The notes under the pieces are model-generated. The model did no database searches. It was not told where the DNA came from and was given only the letters and a program-made list of their open reading frames with translations. A program made the translations under genes and the position numbers. 64,000 nt of DNA. Source: Paenibacillus oenotherae. Lineage in GTDB: Bacteria > Bacillota > Bacilli > Paenibacillales > Paenibacillaceae. Below are positions 44,101 through 53,759 of this stretch, piece after piece. Location: the NCBI RefSeq assembly GCF_019443105.1, contig NZ_JAHZIJ010000005.1:186001-250000 (forward strand). Reading direction: 5' to 3'. Each line of letters opens with the position of its first letter. Position 1 is the first letter of the stretch.

Positions 44101-46892
44101 ACATTATCGGTCAGGTCGCGCCAGGTGCCTGCTGCGCCGGGTACGTTCGCCTGTCCGCCAAGCTTTCCTTCTGCGCCTACCTCGCGGGCTACAGTCGTGA
44201 CCTGATCGGCGAAGGTCGCCAGCGTATCGATCATATTGTTGATCGTATCCGTCAGCTCCGCAATCTCGCCCTTCGCTTCCACATTCAGCTTCTGCTTCAT
44301 ATTGCCGTTGGCGACGGCCGTTACGACCTTCGCGATTCCCCGCACCTGATCCGTCAGATTCGTCGCCATTATATTAACGTTGTCGGTCAGATCCTTCCAG
44401 ATCCCGCCAACACCACGCACCTGGGCCTGACCGCCCAGCTTGCCGTCCGTACCAACCTCACGCGCCACGCGCGTAACCTCGGAGGCGAACGAATTGAGCT
44501 GATCCACCATCGTATTGATCGTATTCTTCAGCTCGAACAGCTCGCCCTTCACATCTACCGTAATCTTCTTCGACAGATCGCCATTGGCCACCGCCGTTGT
44601 AACGCCTGCGATATTGCGCATCTGGATCGTCAGATTGCTGGCCATGTAATTAACCGTATCGGTCAGGTCCTTCCACGTACCCGATACATCCTTCACCTCG
44701 GCCTGAGCGCCCAGCTTGCCCTCGGTTCCTACTTCACGCGCCACGCGCGTAACCTCGGAGGCAAAGTTGCCGAGCTGTCCCACCATCGTATTCATCGTGT
44801 TCTTGAGCTCCAGAATCTCGCCCTTTACATCTACCGTAATCTTCTTGGACAGATCGCCCTTGGCTACCGCTGTCGTCACCTCGGCGATATTGCGCACCTG
44901 ATCCGTCAGATTGCGCGCCATATTATTAACGCCTTCGGTCAGATCCTTCCATGTGCCGCCTACGCCTTTAACCTGCGCCTGACCGCCCAGCTTGCCGTCC
45001 GTACCAACCTCGCGCGCCACGCGCGTAACCTCCGAAGCGAAGGTCGAGAGCTGGTCCACCATCGTATTGATCGTATTCTTCAGCTCCAGAATTTCACCTT
45101 GAACGTCCGCTGTAATTTTTTTGCTCAGATCCCCGTTCGCAACCGCCGTCGTGACCACCGCAATATTACGCACCTGATTCGTCAAGTTGGAGGCCATATA
45201 GTTAACGCTCTCCGTCAAATCGTACCAGGTACCCGCTACGCCTCTTACCTGTGCTTGTCCGCCGAGAATGCCAAGCGTGCCCACCTCTCGCGCCACGCGT
45301 GTAACCTCCGAGGAGAAGGTCGAGAGCTGATCCACCATCGTATTGATCGTATTCTTCAGCTCCATGATCTCGCCCTTGGCATTAACCGTAATCTGCTTGG
45401 ACAGATCGCCCTTGGCGACCGCTGTTGTCACCTCGGCGATGTTCCGCACCTGATCCGTCAGCGTACTCGCCATAAAGTTAACGCTATCGGTCAAGTCCTT
45501 CCACGTGCCCGATACATCCTTGACATCCGCTTGACCGCCCAGTATCCCTTCATTGGATACCTCACGCGCCACGCGCGTTACTTCAGAGGCAAAGTTGCTG
45601 AGCTGGTCCACCATCGTGTTGATTGTACTCTTCAGCTCCAGAATTTCACCCTTGGCATCCACCGTAATCGTCTTCGACAGATCGCCCTTGGCAACGGCAG
45701 TCGTCACCTCGGCGATGTTCCGCACCTGATTCGTCAGATTGCTCGCCATATAGTTAACGCTTTCCGTCAGATCGCGCCAGGTGCCCGCCACGCCGCTAAC
45801 CTCAGCTTGTCCGCCGAGAATGCCTTCCGTGCCGACCTCACGGGCCATCCGGGTAACCTCCGAAGCAAAGGTCGAGAGCTGATCCACCATCGTATTGATC
45901 GTGTTCTTCAGCTCCAGAATCTCGCCCTGCACATCAGCCGTAATTTTTTTGCTCAGATCCCCGTTTGCAACCGCCGTTGTGACGACTGCGATATTGCGCA
46001 CCTGATTCGTCAGATTGGAGGCCATGTAGTTAACGCTCTCCGTCAAATCCCGCCATGTGCCCGATACGTCCTTTACATCCGCTTGCCCGCCCAGCTTGCC
46101 TTCCGTGCCGACCTCACGCGCCACGCGCGTCACCTCGGAGGAGAACATGGAGAGCTGTTCCACCATCGTATTGATCGTGTTCTTGAGCTCCTGAATTTCC
46201 CCCTTGGCGTTAACCGTAATCTGCTTGGACAGGTCGCCATTGGCTACCGCCGTCGTCACAGCCGCAATGTTGCGCACCTGATCCGTCAGGTTGCTGGCCA
46301 TGTTATTCACGCTGTCCGTAAGATCCTTCCACGTGCCGGATACACCCTTTACATCCGCTTGTCCGCCCAGCTTGCCATCCGTACCCACCTCACGGGCTAC
46401 GCGCGTCACCTCGGAGGCGAAGATGCTGAGCTGATTGACCATCCGGTTAATATTGTTGGCCGTCCGCAGAAACTCGCCAGTCAGCGCTCTGCCTTCGAAC
46501 TCCAGCTCCACCTTCTGCGACAGATCGCCCTGGGCGACCGCGTTAATAACGCGGACCATCTCGCTGGTCGGCTGGATCAGATCAATGACGAGACCATTGA
46601 GTGATTCAACAGCCGTCTCCCACATACCCCCGGTGTTCCTATGCGTGAACCTTCTGGTGAGCTTGCCCTCCTTGCCCACCACTCTTGCGACAGCCTGCAC
46701 CTCGGATACCATGCTTTCCTGCATATCCATAATTTCATTGAAGGTATCCGCCACCTTGCCGGCAACGCCTGTATGATCGTAAGGCATTCGATAGGAGAAA
46801 TCCCCCTTCTTGAACGCCATTAATGCATTTAGCAGCAATCCGGTATCTAATTGTCCATTTTCTGCTTCCAGCTTCATATCCTGATCCGCCAT
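41178..46892 (-). CDS. Cytosolic hybrid histidine kinase with an array of HAMP domains, GAF, HisKA, HATPase and three receivers
   Basis: About 1904 residues, start at 46892 ([12 protein letters not shown]), GGAG 8 nt upstream. No membrane span. Residues 10-140 hold two diverged HAMP-like units, followed by nine tandem 92-residue repeats (core [15 protein letters not shown] ... [17 protein letters not shown]), each a HAMP pair. A GAF domain ([12 protein letters not shown] ... [13 protein letters not shown]) and a Gln/Glu coiled coil precede HisKA ([11 protein letters not shown] near 1235) and HATPase ([19 protein letters not shown]). Three receivers follow ([33 protein letters not shown]). This matches the group III/Nik1-like type known for osmotic sensing in fungi and found in Paenibacillaceae; its signal here is unknown. 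Its likely partner is the REC-kinase directly upstream. Confidence 0.95.
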   Translation of the reverse strand: MADQDMKLEAENGQLDTGLLLNALMAFKKGDFSYRMPYDHTGVAGKVADTFNEIMDMQESMVSEVQAVARVVGKEGKLTRRFTHRNTGGMWETAVESLNGLVIDLIQPTSEMVRVINAVAQGDLSQKVELEFEGRALTGEFLRTANNINRMVNQLSIFASEVTRVAREVGTDGKLGGQADVKGVSGTWKDLTDSVNNMASNLTDQVRNIAAVTTAVANGDLSKQITVNAKGEIQELKNTINTMVEQLSMFSSEVTRVAREVGTEGKLGGQADVKDVSGTWRDLTESVNYMASNLTNQVRNIAVVTTAVANGDLSKKITADVQGEILELKNTINTMVDQLSTFASEVTRMAREVGTEGILGGQAEVSGVAGTWRDLTESVNYMASNLTNQVRNIAEVTTAVAKGDLSKTITVDAKGEILELKSTINTMVDQLSNFASEVTRVAREVSNEGILGGQADVKDVSGTWKDLTDSVNFMASTLTDQVRNIAEVTTAVAKGDLSKQITVNAKGEIMELKNTINTMVDQLSTFSSEVTRVAREVGTLGILGGQAQVRGVAGTWYDLTESVNYMASNLTNQVRNIAVVTTAVANGDLSKKITADVQGEILELKNTINTMVDQLSTFASEVTRVAREVGTDGKLGGQAQVKGVGGTWKDLTEGVNNMARNLTDQVRNIAEVTTAVAKGDLSKKITVDVKGEILELKNTMNTMVGQLGNFASEVTRVAREVGTEGKLGAQAEVKDVSGTWKDLTDTVNYMASNLTIQMRNIAGVTTAVANGDLSKKITVDVKGELFELKNTINTMVDQLNSFASEVTRVAREVGTDGKLGGQAQVRGVGGIWKDLTDNVNIMATNLTDQVRGIAKVVTAVANGNMKQKLNVEAKGEIAELTDTINNMIDTLATFADQVTTVAREVGAEGKLGGQANVPGAAGTWRDLTDNVNYMASTLTTQVRAITNVATAVTKGDLSRTIDVATAGEVATLKDNINEMIRNLKETTRINTEQDWLKTNLAKFSRLLQGQRDLNAVCRMILSELAPLVSMQHGVFYINEPAGGEQSLALFASYAYQQRKHLSNKFRAGEGLVGQCLIEKQRILLTNVPSDYVAISSGLGESPPLNIVLLPIIFEDQVLAVLELASFRSFSGIDIAFLDQLTESIGIVINTMQANQRTEELLMQSQSLTEELQKQQMELQNTNEELEDKAKLLVIQKAEVESKNNEVELAKRFLEEKAEQLALTSKYKSEFLANMSHELRTPLNSLLLLAEQLAENPDANLTEYQVRFAKTIQDSGIDLLHLINDILDLSKIESGTVAPDYNELSIAALADGLDRTFRHLVDHKELDYRIKTDPDVPGTIVTDAKRLQQILKNLLSNAFKFTQKGQIMLLIRRAYDGWNVENETLNRAKMVVCFSVSDTGIGIPEEKQGIIFEAFQQADGSTNREYGGTGLGLAISREIATMLGGELTLHSAVNIGSTFNLYLPLNEVVEADPKPRYVPEVIDVTPPKRGRSFSLIPDDEIVDDRDHIEPGDRVFLVIEDDLKFNEILLGMLRKKGIKVVITAKGSNALELAHRYNPVAITLDLRLKDTDGWLVIEHLKNDLKVRHIPVLVITVEEDEIELMRKGVKDYICKPVNNEELDNALDKLNEYADRTVHNLLIVVNDGQRRKQYVEMIGNSDVKIVAVETARKALNQLKAKDFDCVLADNDLPDMNLPKFVREMQLNHKNKYTPVVIHPSRKLTGDEENELEELMKSAVVKEVRSQMQMMDETTLFLHRLAENLPDGAREKLLKHQSDEMIEYKKVLVVDDDIRNIFALTTILERHNMKVIPAENGHDAISILEESSDIDIVLMDIMMPVMDGYETTRAIRQQERFKDLPIIALTAKAMKGDRELCLEAGASDYITKPVNSAQLLSMIRQWLDRQSDDS
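43990..46470. repeat. Nine tandem 276-bp repeats encoding HAMP units
   Basis: The phrase around CGCACCTGATC recurs every 276 bp from about 46270 down to 44065 (eight steps). Copies 2 and 5 (828 bp apart) encode identical core segments, so the array has been partly homogenised. Outer copies 8 and 9 are the most diverged. Confidence 0.92.
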
Positions 46893-46975
46893 TTTATCCA
46901 CTCCATATACCGGTTTATAGAAACTCGCCCATCACGAACAGCGAACAGCGCATAACATCGTTTCATGCCTGCCCC

Positions 46976-48193
46976 TTACAGGAACGGCATTTCGTCATGA
47001 TCCTCATCCGCATACTGCCGGACCTTTATCGTGAAAATAATAGTCGCGCCGACTTCCTCGGGCGTGCCTACCCGGATCGTGCCGCCCATAAGCTCCACTA
47101 ACGACTTGCATATCGAAAGGCCAAGACCGGTGCCGCCGAACTTGCGGCCAGTCGAGGCGTCCAATTGGGAGAAGGGCTGGAACAGCTGCCCGAGCTTATC
47201 CTCAGGAATGCCGATCCCGGTATCCTTGATAATAAACTCAAGCTCAATCCGGTTCTCCTGCTCCTCCAGCTTGTTGACGACAATGTAGACGCCTCCTTCA
47301 TGCGTGAATTTAACCGCATTCCCTACCAGATTGATGAGCACCTGCCGCAGACGGGTCATATCGCCATATATAATGACAGGCAGGGACGGATCCATGGCAA
47401 CGACCATCTCAAGCTTGCGCTCCCGCGACTCCGCCGTGAACAGATCAACCGTTTCCTCCACACAATGCTTGAGTACAAAAGGCTGCTCCTCCAGCTCCAT
47501 TTTGCCGGACTCGATCTTGGAGAAATCCAATATGTGGTTAATGACCGAGAGCAGCGCAATACTGCTCTTATGGATGATCTCCACCATCTCGGCATGCTCA
47601 TCGGTCAGCTTCAAGGTCATAAGCAAATCCGACATCCCGATAATCCCGTTCAGCGGTGTCCGGATCTCATGGCTCATCATCGCGAGAAACTCCGACTTCA
47701 CCCGGGAAGCAATCTCGGCGGACTCCTTGGCTTGAATCAGCTCCTGATTCGTCTTCTCCAGCTCCTTGGTCTGCTTCTGCAGCAGCTCGCTCTGCAGCTG
47801 GAGCGCCTTATTGGCTTCATAGATGCTGACATAGCCCTCGATCTTGGACTTGAGAATTTGCGGAATGAACGGCTTCCTCATATAATCAACGGCGCCAATT
47901 GAATAGCCTCTGAAATCTTGTTCTGCATGATTGGTCGCCGATAAGAAGATAATGGGTACATGCTTCAATTTATCTCGTGTCTTAATAATGCGGGCTGTCT
48001 CAAACCCGTCCATATCCGGCATCTGCACATCCATCACAATGACGGCAAACTCGTCTTCGAGCAGGAAGCGCAGCGCCTCCAGTCCGGTATAAGCCCGATA
48101 TAGCCGGTATGGCTCACCAGCCAGCACCGCCTCAATGGCAACCAGGTTCTCCGGATGGTCGTCCACGAGCAGTATATTGACAGGGTAATCCAC
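46976..48193 (-). CDS. Response-regulator/histidine kinase hybrid (REC-HisKA-HATPase)
   Basis: About 405 residues. Start chosen as GTG at 48193 ([12 protein letters not shown]), with AAGGAGG 6 nt upstream; an ATG at 48229 has no ribosome site. The receiver is N-terminal ([10 protein letters not shown], phospho-Asp in [12 protein letters not shown], Lys of YMRKPF), then a coiled coil ([20 protein letters not shown]), HisKA ([13 protein letters not shown]) and HATPase ([19 protein letters not shown]). No membrane span. The order REC-before-kinase suggests it is controlled by phosphate from another kinase, most simply the 1904-residue one encoded 83 bp downstream on the same strand. Confidence 0.93.
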   Translation of the reverse strand: MDYPVNILLVDDHPENLVAIEAVLAGEPYRLYRAYTGLEALRFLLEDEFAVIVMDVQMPDMDGFETARIIKTRDKLKHVPIIFLSATNHAEQDFRGYSIGAVDYMRKPFIPQILKSKIEGYVSIYEANKALQLQSELLQKQTKELEKTNQELIQAKESAEIASRVKSEFLAMMSHEIRTPLNGIIGMSDLLMTLKLTDEHAEMVEIIHKSSIALLSVINHILDFSKIESGKMELEEQPFVLKHCVEETVDLFTAESRERKLEMVVAMDPSLPVIIYGDMTRLRQVLINLVGNAVKFTHEGGVYIVVNKLEEQENRIELEFIIKDTGIGIPEDKLGQLFQPFSQLDASTGRKFGGTGLGLSICKSLVELMGGTIRVGTPEEVGATIIFTIKVRQYADEDHDEMPFL

Positions 48194-48239
48194 CTCATCC
48201 CTCCTTGCCGCTGTCCTGCTTTCTTGCATCAGGACAAAT

Positions 48240-48580
48240 GGAGTATAATGATCGCACTTGCCCGCATACAGAAGTAGCGAAGCTCCGCAGAGCTAATTGC
48301 TCTCCCGTAAGCTTCGATCCTGATTGAACTCCTTATATATGTAACCGCTGGGAGCTTGAATGAAACAGGGATGATTTCGTTCATTAGGAACTTCCAGGCT
48401 GCTGCGCAGGGGAATGATCTTACGATCACTGTTGATCCGGAATTCTTGCATTTAAGTAGCTCGCAGTGGAATTCCGGGAACAAAGGCGAGCGCTGACGCT
48501 TCTCCATAATCATTCCCCCTGCTCCACTCTATTGTTCTTATCTCTGGTTCAACTTGAAATACTAAATGAGAGGATGTTGT
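48240..48580. other. Intergenic stretch between divergent genes
   Basis: About 340 bp between the REC-kinase (leftward) and the FrnE-like gene (rightward). A minus-strand TATACT at 48248-48243 could be the -10 of the kinase operon. No RNA gene or convincing small gene is seen. Confidence 0.5.
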
Positions 48581-48584
48581 AACG

Positions 48585-49223
48585 ATGCGTATTGATCTCT
48601 ACTCGGATATGGTCTGCCCCTGGTGCAGAATCGGCAAGCATAATCTCTACCGCGCACTGAAGCTGTGGGAGGAGAAGGGAGGAGAACCAGCCACTGTTCA
48701 TTATCATGCTTATCAGTTGGACCCGCAGCTGCCTGCTGAGGGCCGTCCATTCGAGGAAGTGATGCTTCGCAAGACAGGCGGCGACATCGCCAGATTGCAG
48801 GGGATGCAGGAGCAGGTGGCACAGGCCGGGGCAGCCGTCGGCATCACCTTCCGCTTCGACCTTGTTGAGCGGATGCCCAATACCCGTCTGGCCCATAGAA
48901 TGGTCGCTTTGCTGCCTGAGGAGAAGCGTGCCGATGCAGTTGAAGCATTGTTCCGCGCCAACTTTGAAGAGGGCCGCGATATTGCACAATGGAGTGAGCT
49001 CACCGCCATCGCAGCCGATCTGGGCGAGGATGCCGACCGTTTGTCCGCGCAGCTGGAGGAAGGCGGAGGAAATGAAGCCGTTGATGCGGATTTGGCGCAA
49101 GCAGCACAGATTGGCATTACAGGCGTCCCCTTCTTCGTGTTCAATAATCAATACGCCTTATCTGGCGCCTATCCTGCCGAGAAGCTTGTCGAATTGCTGG
49201 AGCGCGCGGCCAGGAAGGATTAG
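48585..49223 (+). CDS. DsbA-family oxidoreductase, FrnE-like
   Basis: A 212-residue thioredoxin-fold protein. The active site CPWC is in DLYSDMVCPWCRIGKHN at the N-terminus and the cis-Pro loop is GITGVPFFVFN. The helical insert between them carries AVGITFRFD and TRLAHRM. There is no signal peptide, so it is cytosolic, as expected for FrnE/HCCA-isomerase-like DsbA relatives (2-hydroxychromene-2-carboxylate isomerase fold), which act in oxidative-stress protection or polyketide tailoring. AGAGG lies about 11 nt upstream of the ATG. Monocistronic on the plus strand. Confidence 0.93.
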   Translation: MRIDLYSDMVCPWCRIGKHNLYRALKLWEEKGGEPATVHYHAYQLDPQLPAEGRPFEEVMLRKTGGDIARLQGMQEQVAQAGAAVGITFRFDLVERMPNTRLAHRMVALLPEEKRADAVEALFRANFEEGRDIAQWSELTAIAADLGEDADRLSAQLEEGGGNEAVDADLAQAAQIGITGVPFFVFNNQYALSGAYPAEKLVELLERAARKD

Positions 49224-49251
49224 ACCGGAAGTGAAGTCTCTCAATCATGAC

Positions 49252-49281
49252 AAGAGCGCAGGCTTGTCCGCCCGCGCTCTT
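49252..49281. terminator. Hairpin between convergent genes
   Basis: AAGAGCGC (49252-49259) pairs with GCGCTCTT (49274-49281). No T tract follows on either strand, so termination efficiency is doubtful. Confidence 0.45.
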
Positions 49282-49297
49282 CCGATCAACAATGTAT

Positions 49298-49993
49298 TCA
49301 GGAGTGGGCGGAGCGGAACAAGCGATACCCTTTGCGGACACTGTTCATCACCCAATCCGGCATAGGCACCGGAGCTTTGGACAAGAAGGGCATATAGAAC
49401 CGATTGTATGCCTTCTTCAAATCGTCCCACATGAGACAGGGCTCTGTCTTCAGAAAATCAGACACATCAACAACGATGCCCCTTCCATCCGCCACCATGA
49501 CATTTTTGCCGTGGACATCATGGGGATGCAGCCCCCGCTCTCGCGCGTAGTCAAGCGCAGCATCAATATCGTCTATGACTTCCTTGGGAATCTTGATGCC
49601 TTGTTTCACACATTCATATAATGTCGTTCCATGAAGCCGCTTCATGACCAAATATTTGCGCCCTTCCCATTCGCCCGCATAATAGCACCGGGAGTAGGCA
49701 GGGTGATCACCGAGACGACGGTATACTTCAACCTCATCCTCCCACCCTTCACGTCCGGGAGCATACACCTTGACGACGACATCCTCCGCATCCGAATGAG
49801 CGAATACAGCCGCGTAGTTGCCTGCCCCCAGCTTCTTCCACCCCTCCGGCGCATTCCGCACAACGATCGGCTCGCCGTTATGCACGCTTTCGAGCACCAG
49901 CCCGGGCAGCAGCTCCTTCTCTATCCATGATGCCAATTGTTCTGCATTCCGATCCGTGGCCACTATCAATCGTTCCCTCTTTCTTGGATACAT
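49298..49993 (-). CDS. Small protein kinase-like enzyme
   Basis: 231 residues with a minimal kinase fold. A Gly-rich stretch (KLGAGNYAAVFAHS), VVVKVYAPG with the ATP-binding Lys, and the catalytic loop GLHPHDVHGKNVMV (Asp and Asn kept, HRD changed to HPHD) are visible; DFG is replaced by VDVSDF. LVMKRLHGTTLYE is a kinase hinge. This fits the RIO/Kdo-kinase-like branch annotated as bacterial Ser/Thr kinase; substrate unknown. The start is uncertain: ATG 49993 lacks a ribosome site, whereas TTG at 49969 has GAGGG 5 nt upstream. Convergent with the FrnE-like gene. Confidence 0.8.
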   Translation of the reverse strand: MYPRKRERLIVATDRNAEQLASWIEKELLPGLVLESVHNGEPIVVRNAPEGWKKLGAGNYAAVFAHSDAEDVVVKVYAPGREGWEDEVEVYRRLGDHPAYSRCYYAGEWEGRKYLVMKRLHGTTLYECVKQGIKIPKEVIDDIDAALDYARERGLHPHDVHGKNVMVADGRGIVVDVSDFLKTEPCLMWDDLKKAYNRFYMPFLSKAPVPMPDWVMNSVRKGYRLFRSAHS

Positions 49994-50027
49994 GGTCTAT
50001 GATTTACATTTTAAAACGATCCCGCGC

Positions 50028-50051
50028 AAAAAGAAAGACCGTCAAAGGTCC
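50028..50051 (-). terminator. Short terminator of the SMR operon
   Basis: GACC-TTTGAC-GGTC followed by TTTCTTTTT on the minus strand, just after the stop of the second SMR gene. Confidence 0.6.
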
Positions 50052-50056
50052 AGGCT

Positions 50057-50380
50057 TCAATGCCCTCCCCCAACGATCTTCAAGCCCGCCACACCAGCGA
50101 TAATCATCGCGATGAACAGCAGCTTCCTGCGATCTCTTGATTCGCCGAATGCAATCATGCCCAGCAACACACTTCCCGCCGCACCGATGCCCGTCCACAC
50201 ACCGTATGCCGTGCTGATCGGTATGCTCTGCAGCGACCGGGATAAGAAATAGAAGCTCAATCCGCCTGCAAGAACAGTCCCGAGCGTTCCCTTCCATTTC
50301 TTGAATCCGTCGGATAATTTCATGAACGTAACGAAGCCGACCTCTCCGAGCCCTGATAAAAGCAGGAACACCCACGCCAT
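50057..50380 (-). CDS. SMR-family efflux transporter subunit (YvdR/YkkD-like)
   Basis: 107 residues with four spans. The invariant membrane Glu is in SGLGEVGFVTFMK (residue 13). Motifs in span 2-3 (FYFLSRSLQSIPISTAYGVW, TGIGAAGSVLLG) are typical of small multidrug resistance proteins. It begins 21 bp after its partner SMR gene and both follow a TetR regulator, the arrangement of B. subtilis yvdT-yvdS-yvdR. The two subunits probably form an antiparallel heterodimer that exports a cationic drug or small guanidinium-type compound. No guanidine riboswitch is seen upstream. Confidence 0.93.
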   Translation of the reverse strand: MAWVFLLLSGLGEVGFVTFMKLSDGFKKWKGTLGTVLAGGLSFYFLSRSLQSIPISTAYGVWTGIGAAGSVLLGMIAFGESRDRRKLLFIAMIIAGVAGLKIVGGGH

Positions 50381-50401
50381 CTTGATTCCCCCCTCGTTGA
50401 T

Positions 50402-50770
50402 CTAGATCTGTTGCGCCCTCTCGTTGTCCGTCTCTTCTGCTGCGCTGTCTGGCTTTGAGGAGATCATCTTGAGACCAATAATGCCGCCGAGCAGCAGGGC
50501 AACGAAGAACAGCTTGAGCAGCTCAGCCGGCTCTCCGAGCACCAGCATCCCGATCACCACAGTCCCTGCCGTCCCGATTCCTGTAAAAGCCGCATAAGCG
50601 GTTCCGATCTCGATCCTCTGCAGCGATTTGGCGAAGCATACAAAGCTCGCTACCATCGCCGCTATCGTCAGCACACTGGGCAGCAGCCGGGTGAAGCCGT
50701 CCGCCTCCTTCAAGCCGAACGCCCAACCTACCTCGAACAATCCGCCAATGATGAGATACAACCATGCCAT
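50402..50770 (-). CDS. SMR-family efflux transporter subunit (YvdS/YkkC-like)
   Basis: 122 residues with four spans and a polar 16-residue tail (SSKPDSAAEETDNERAQQ). The conserved Glu13 is in GGLFEVGWAFGLK, and AKSLQRIEIGTAYAAFTGIG is the span 2-3 signature. The tail is absent from the partner at 50057-50380; one long and one short subunit is usual in paired SMR systems. It starts 6 bp after the TetR gene, so repression by that protein is expected. Substrate unknown. Confidence 0.93.
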   Translation of the reverse strand: MAWLYLIIGGLFEVGWAFGLKEADGFTRLLPSVLTIAAMVASFVCFAKSLQRIEIGTAYAAFTGIGTAGTVVIGMLVLGEPAELLKLFFVALLLGGIIGLKMISSKPDSAAEETDNERAQQI

Positions 50771-50776
50771 GATGTG

Positions 50777-51361
50777 TCACCCTCTCGCTTCTGTAAGTTG
50801 CACCGCCTCACAAATCCAATCCCATATAACTGCCTGCCGCTGCCGGTAAATCTCCGATTCATAGAACTTGTGCTCCACCAGCAGACCGTCAATAAGCGCA
50901 TAGAACAGAGCAATCAATCTGCTGACCGAAGCCTCGCTGCTCCCGGGCAAGCATTCACCAAATAATGTTATAAAATATTCATCGTACCACGCCTCGTATT
51001 CCAAAAATTGGCCGCGCAATTGATCCTGCAGATGTCTCGGCGGAACAATCAGCGTCCGCTTCATGAATGTCTGCACCTTCGTTAAGTTGTCCAGATCGGT
51101 GAAGAACTTGAACGCCGCATATAACCGCTCCATCGGCTGTCCATTCGCCGCCTGCTCCGTCATTGCAGCAAAGCGCTTCTGCTCCGCTGCCATCTCGTCC
51201 ATGATCAGAGAGAGGAACAGCTGTTCCTTCGATTCAAAGTGCGCATAGATCGACGGCGTCTTAATTCCGACCTCTTTAGCAATTTCCGATAAGGACACAC
51301 CTTCGTAGCCTGACTCTGCGAACAGCGCAAGCGCCGCCTGCTTCAACCGGTTGGCTGTCAC
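50777..51361 (-). CDS. TetR-family repressor of the SMR pair
   Basis: 194 residues. The helix-turn-helix is at about 10-50 (KQAALALFAESGYEGVSLSE, IAKEVGIKTPSIYAHFESKE), followed by an all-helical ligand domain with no close relative I can name. The start is GTG with GGGGGG about 7 nt upstream. It leads a three-gene operon with two SMR subunits, and a palindrome overlapping the transcription start of its own promoter indicates autorepression. The inducer is presumably a substrate of the pump. Confidence 0.93.
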   Translation of the reverse strand: MTANRLKQAALALFAESGYEGVSLSEIAKEVGIKTPSIYAHFESKEQLFLSLIMDEMAAEQKRFAAMTEQAANGQPMERLYAAFKFFTDLDNLTKVQTFMKRTLIVPPRHLQDQLRGQFLEYEAWYDEYFITLFGECLPGSSEASVSRLIALFYALIDGLLVEHKFYESEIYRQRQAVIWDWICEAVQLTEARG

Positions 51362-51395
51362 ATTCCATCCCCCCTGACCCCTTTGTTCCCACTGC

Positions 51396-51447
51396 CTAAC
51401 GAACGTTAGTTTTACTTGATTTTATCCGCTACTTTCGTTATTGTCAA
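51396..51447 (-). promoter_or_regulatory. Promoter and TetR operator of the SMR operon
   Basis: TTGACA (51447-51442), 17-nt spacer, TAAAAT (51424-51419). The perfect palindrome CTAACG-AA-CGTTAG (51396-51409) lies just downstream of the -10, where a bound TetR dimer would block transcription. Confidence 0.8.
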
Positions 51448-51637
51448 TGGTCAACTTCCACTCCCTTTAAGTGTAAAAACATAGGGAGCAACTTTGAAAG
51501 CAATAATAATATCCGCTTTTATACCCAGGACTAATGGACTATAATTAGCTTATTATGGTATTATCTATGAATGCAGTTAAATATGCATAATTTGCCTAGT
51601 ATTCACTATCCTTACACTACCTAAACATAGCGGTGCA

Positions 51638-51646
51638 TGCTATAAT
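51638..51646 (+). promoter_or_regulatory. Extended -10 promoter ahead of the GH13 leader
   Basis: TGCTATAAT (TGnTATAAT) with the expected start near 51653, leaving a ~110-nt leader before the GH13 ATG. No clear -35. The preceding ~180 bp is AT-rich and gene-free, with another TATAAT at about 51540. Confidence 0.55.
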
Positions 51647-51672
51647 TGCCGTACACAATTAGAAGGCCCTGA

Positions 51673-51724
51673 TACCTAGAAGGTACAACCTCGTGAGCAT
51701 TACAACGGGGGTGTGCCTTTTTTT
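51673..51724 (+). promoter_or_regulatory. Attenuator-like leader: terminator with a competing hairpin
   Basis: AGGTACAACC (51681-51690) pairs with GGGTGTGCCT (51709-51718), followed directly by a T tract (51718-51724), inside the 5' leader of the GH13 gene. An upstream hairpin TACC-TAGAA-GGTA (51673-51685) uses part of the same 5' arm, so the two folds exclude each other. I cannot assign it to a known riboswitch class. Confidence 0.6.
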
Positions 51725-51761
51725 GTATGGACCTATATTACTAAACGGGAGTGACCACGCA

Positions 51762-53528
51762 ATGTTGCTGGAAGCCATTTATCATCGCCCGAAGCACAAC
51801 TGGGCTTACGCCTATGACCGTGAGACGCTGCACTTACGCATCCGGACGAAGAAGGGTGATATCGATGCGGTAAAGGCAGTTGTCGGTGACAAATACGCTT
51901 GGGAGGGCACGGTTAATAAAGTACCGATGCGCCTCTTTATCTCAGATATGTTATTCGATTATTGGGAGGTTGCCGTGAAGCCGCCTTACCGGAGGCTCCG
52001 CTATTCCTTCCAGCTGGAGAAGGGCCGCAAGAAGCTGTGGATGACAGAGAAAGGCTTCGTCACCAAACTTCCGGACAATGCGGATACTTTCTTCGACTTT
52101 CCTTTTATTAATCCCATTGATGTATTTCAGCCGCCGGCATGGGTGAAGGAAGCCGTATTCTATCAGATCTTCCCTGAACGATTTGCCAACGGAGATCCTT
52201 CCATCAGCCCCGAGGCTGTAGAACCGTGGGGAGGCGAGCCTACACCGTTCAATTTCTTCGGCGGCGATCTTCAGGGTGTCATGGATCATCTCGATTATTT
52301 GACCGATCTTGGCGTGAATGCTATCTATTTCACCCCACTGTTCGAGGCAACCACCAATCATAAATATGACACCGAGGATTACTTGAAGGTGGATCCGCAT
52401 TTTGGCACGAACGAGAAGCTCAAGGAGCTTGTCGATGAATGCCACAGAAGAGGCATCCGCGTGCTGCTCGACGCCGTATTCAATCATGCCGGCAAGACAT
52501 TCCCGCCCTTCATCGATGCATTGGAGAATGGAGCAACGTCCAAGTATGCGGACTGGTTCCATGTGCGCGAATGGCCGCTGCGGGTCGAGAACGGCATTCC
52601 GACTTACGACACCTTCTCGTTCCAGCCTATTATGCCCAAGCTGAACACCGAGAATGCCGAGGTGAAGGACTACCTGCTCAAGGTGGCCAAATACTGGATC
52701 GAAGAAATCGGCATCGACGGCTGGCGCCTTGATGTAGCCAATGAGGTCGATCATCACTTCTGGCGCGAGTTCAGACAGACGGTGAAGCGCGTCAATCCTG
52801 ATGCCTACATTCTCGGCGAGATCTGGCACGACTCCCTGATGTGGCTGGATGGCGACCAGTTCGACGCTGTCATGAACTACCCGTTCACGAATGCTGTATT
52901 GGATTATATGGCATATGGCACGCTTGACGGGCTGCAATTCTCCCAGGCCATTGGAGCGCAGCTTGCCGCTTACTCGCAGCAGGTTGGCGAGACCGCATTC
53001 AATCTCTTGGACAGCCATGACACCCCGAGGCTGTTGACGCTGTGCGGCGGAGACGAGCGCCGGATGAAGCTGGCTACCTTGTTCCAGTTCACTTTCCCGG
53101 GTACCCCTTGCATCTATTATGGCGATGAGATTGGCATGTCGGGCGGCAATGATCCGGAGTGCCGTCAATGCATGGTGTGGGACAAGAACGCACAGAACAG
53201 CGATCTGCTTAGCTTCTACCGCACGATAATCGCGCTCCGCAAAGAGAACCCGGCACTGCGTTCGATGGATATTCGCTTCATGCATGCTGCCGCCAAAGAT
53301 GCTGCTATCGTATACGAGCGCAGATGCACAGAAGGCGACCGGTTTGTTATTGCGATCAACGCTGGCGAGCGTACCCGCAAGCTCGCTGTTCCATCCGCCA
53401 ATGGCGCCTGGAGCGATGTCTTCACCGGCGAGTCCGTGCGCATTAAGGATAAGCTGCTGTCGCTGAACCTGGCGCCTTACAGCTTCACTATTCTCAGACA
53501 GTCCGTGAACAGAGCGGGCAGGACCTGA
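51762..53528 (+). CDS. Intracellular GH13 alpha-glycosidase (neopullulanase/cyclomaltodextrinase/maltogenic amylase type)
   Basis: 588 residues. Start at 51762 ([10 protein letters not shown]) with GGGAG 10 nt upstream; the upstream open frame is the attenuator leader. The N-terminal ~130 residues form the CBM34-like domain of this subfamily. Catalytic motifs: DAVFNHAG (region I), GWRLDVANE (nucleophile Asp near 322), ILGEIWHDS (acid Glu near 351), LLDSHDTPR (transition-state Asp near 416). There is no signal peptide, so it acts on imported maltodextrins or cyclodextrins. The leader suggests control by transcription attenuation. It ends in a strong terminator and is followed by a lacI-GH15 operon. 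Confidence 0.95.
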   Translation: MLLEAIYHRPKHNWAYAYDRETLHLRIRTKKGDIDAVKAVVGDKYAWEGTVNKVPMRLFISDMLFDYWEVAVKPPYRRLRYSFQLEKGRKKLWMTEKGFVTKLPDNADTFFDFPFINPIDVFQPPAWVKEAVFYQIFPERFANGDPSISPEAVEPWGGEPTPFNFFGGDLQGVMDHLDYLTDLGVNAIYFTPLFEATTNHKYDTEDYLKVDPHFGTNEKLKELVDECHRRGIRVLLDAVFNHAGKTFPPFIDALENGATSKYADWFHVREWPLRVENGIPTYDTFSFQPIMPKLNTENAEVKDYLLKVAKYWIEEIGIDGWRLDVANEVDHHFWREFRQTVKRVNPDAYILGEIWHDSLMWLDGDQFDAVMNYPFTNAVLDYMAYGTLDGLQFSQAIGAQLAAYSQQVGETAFNLLDSHDTPRLLTLCGGDERRMKLATLFQFTFPGTPCIYYGDEIGMSGGNDPECRQCMVWDKNAQNSDLLSFYRTIIALRKENPALRSMDIRFMHAAAKDAAIVYERRCTEGDRFVIAINAGERTRKLAVPSANGAWSDVFTGESVRIKDKLLSLNLAPYSFTILRQSVNRAGRT

Positions 53529-53544
53529 TTAAAGTCTTGAAATA

Positions 53545-53598
53545 AAGGCTGCTCCATAAGTCATCTCATCTGATGGCGACTTGGAGCGGCCTTTTTTT
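53545..53598 (+). terminator. Rho-independent terminator of the GH13 gene
   Basis: AAGGC-GCTCC-AGTC pairs with GACT-GGAGC-GCCTT, then TTTTTTT. It starts 17 bp after the stop codon. Confidence 0.9.
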
Positions 53599-53679
53599 GC
53601 CCTTTATTGACTGATCCGGTTGTTTATGACAGCGCTATCATTTTCCTTTCACCGTCATCCCGAACAGTGCTATACTCTA

Positions 53680-53735
53680 TTTACACAATCGCCACTTGGC
53701 GTATAATAAAGAAGGATATAGTGCACACGTTTGCG
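53680..53735 (+). promoter_or_regulatory. Promoter and LacI-type operator of the lacI-GH15 operon
   Basis: TTTACA (53680-53685), 16-nt spacer, TATAAT (53702-53707). TGCACACGTTTGCG (53722-53735) matches the LacI/GalR operator pattern TGnAAnCGnTTnCA at all but two positions and lies just downstream of the start site. CACGGAGGG follows as ribosome site. Confidence 0.7.
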
Positions 53736-53759
53736 CTTATTCACGGAGGGTAAAGCCCA

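Noticed and set aside
43869-46604. 911-residue open frame on the plus strand opposite the HAMP array
   Set aside because: It mirrors the repeats of the kinase on the other strand, has no start signals or recognisable domains, and the kinase frame has clear catalytic motifs.
48229-48513. 94-residue minus-strand open frame upstream of the REC-kinase
   Set aside because: No convincing ribosome site, odd composition and no domain; it occupies the intergenic region between divergent genes.
51396-51760. Guanidine riboswitch linked to the SMR genes, or a T-box ahead of the GH13 gene
   Set aside because: The SMR operon is on the other strand behind a TetR operator, and I see neither the ykkC core nor a T-box AGGGUGG motif in the leader.
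51693-51761. Longer N-terminus of the GH13 enzyme
   Set aside because: The extra 23 codons lie in the attenuator hairpin and T tract; the ATG at 51762 has a ribosome site and matches family starts.
51951-53285. 444-residue minus-strand open frame opposite the GH13 gene
   Set aside because: The GH13 frame carries all catalytic motifs; this one is an antisense shadow.
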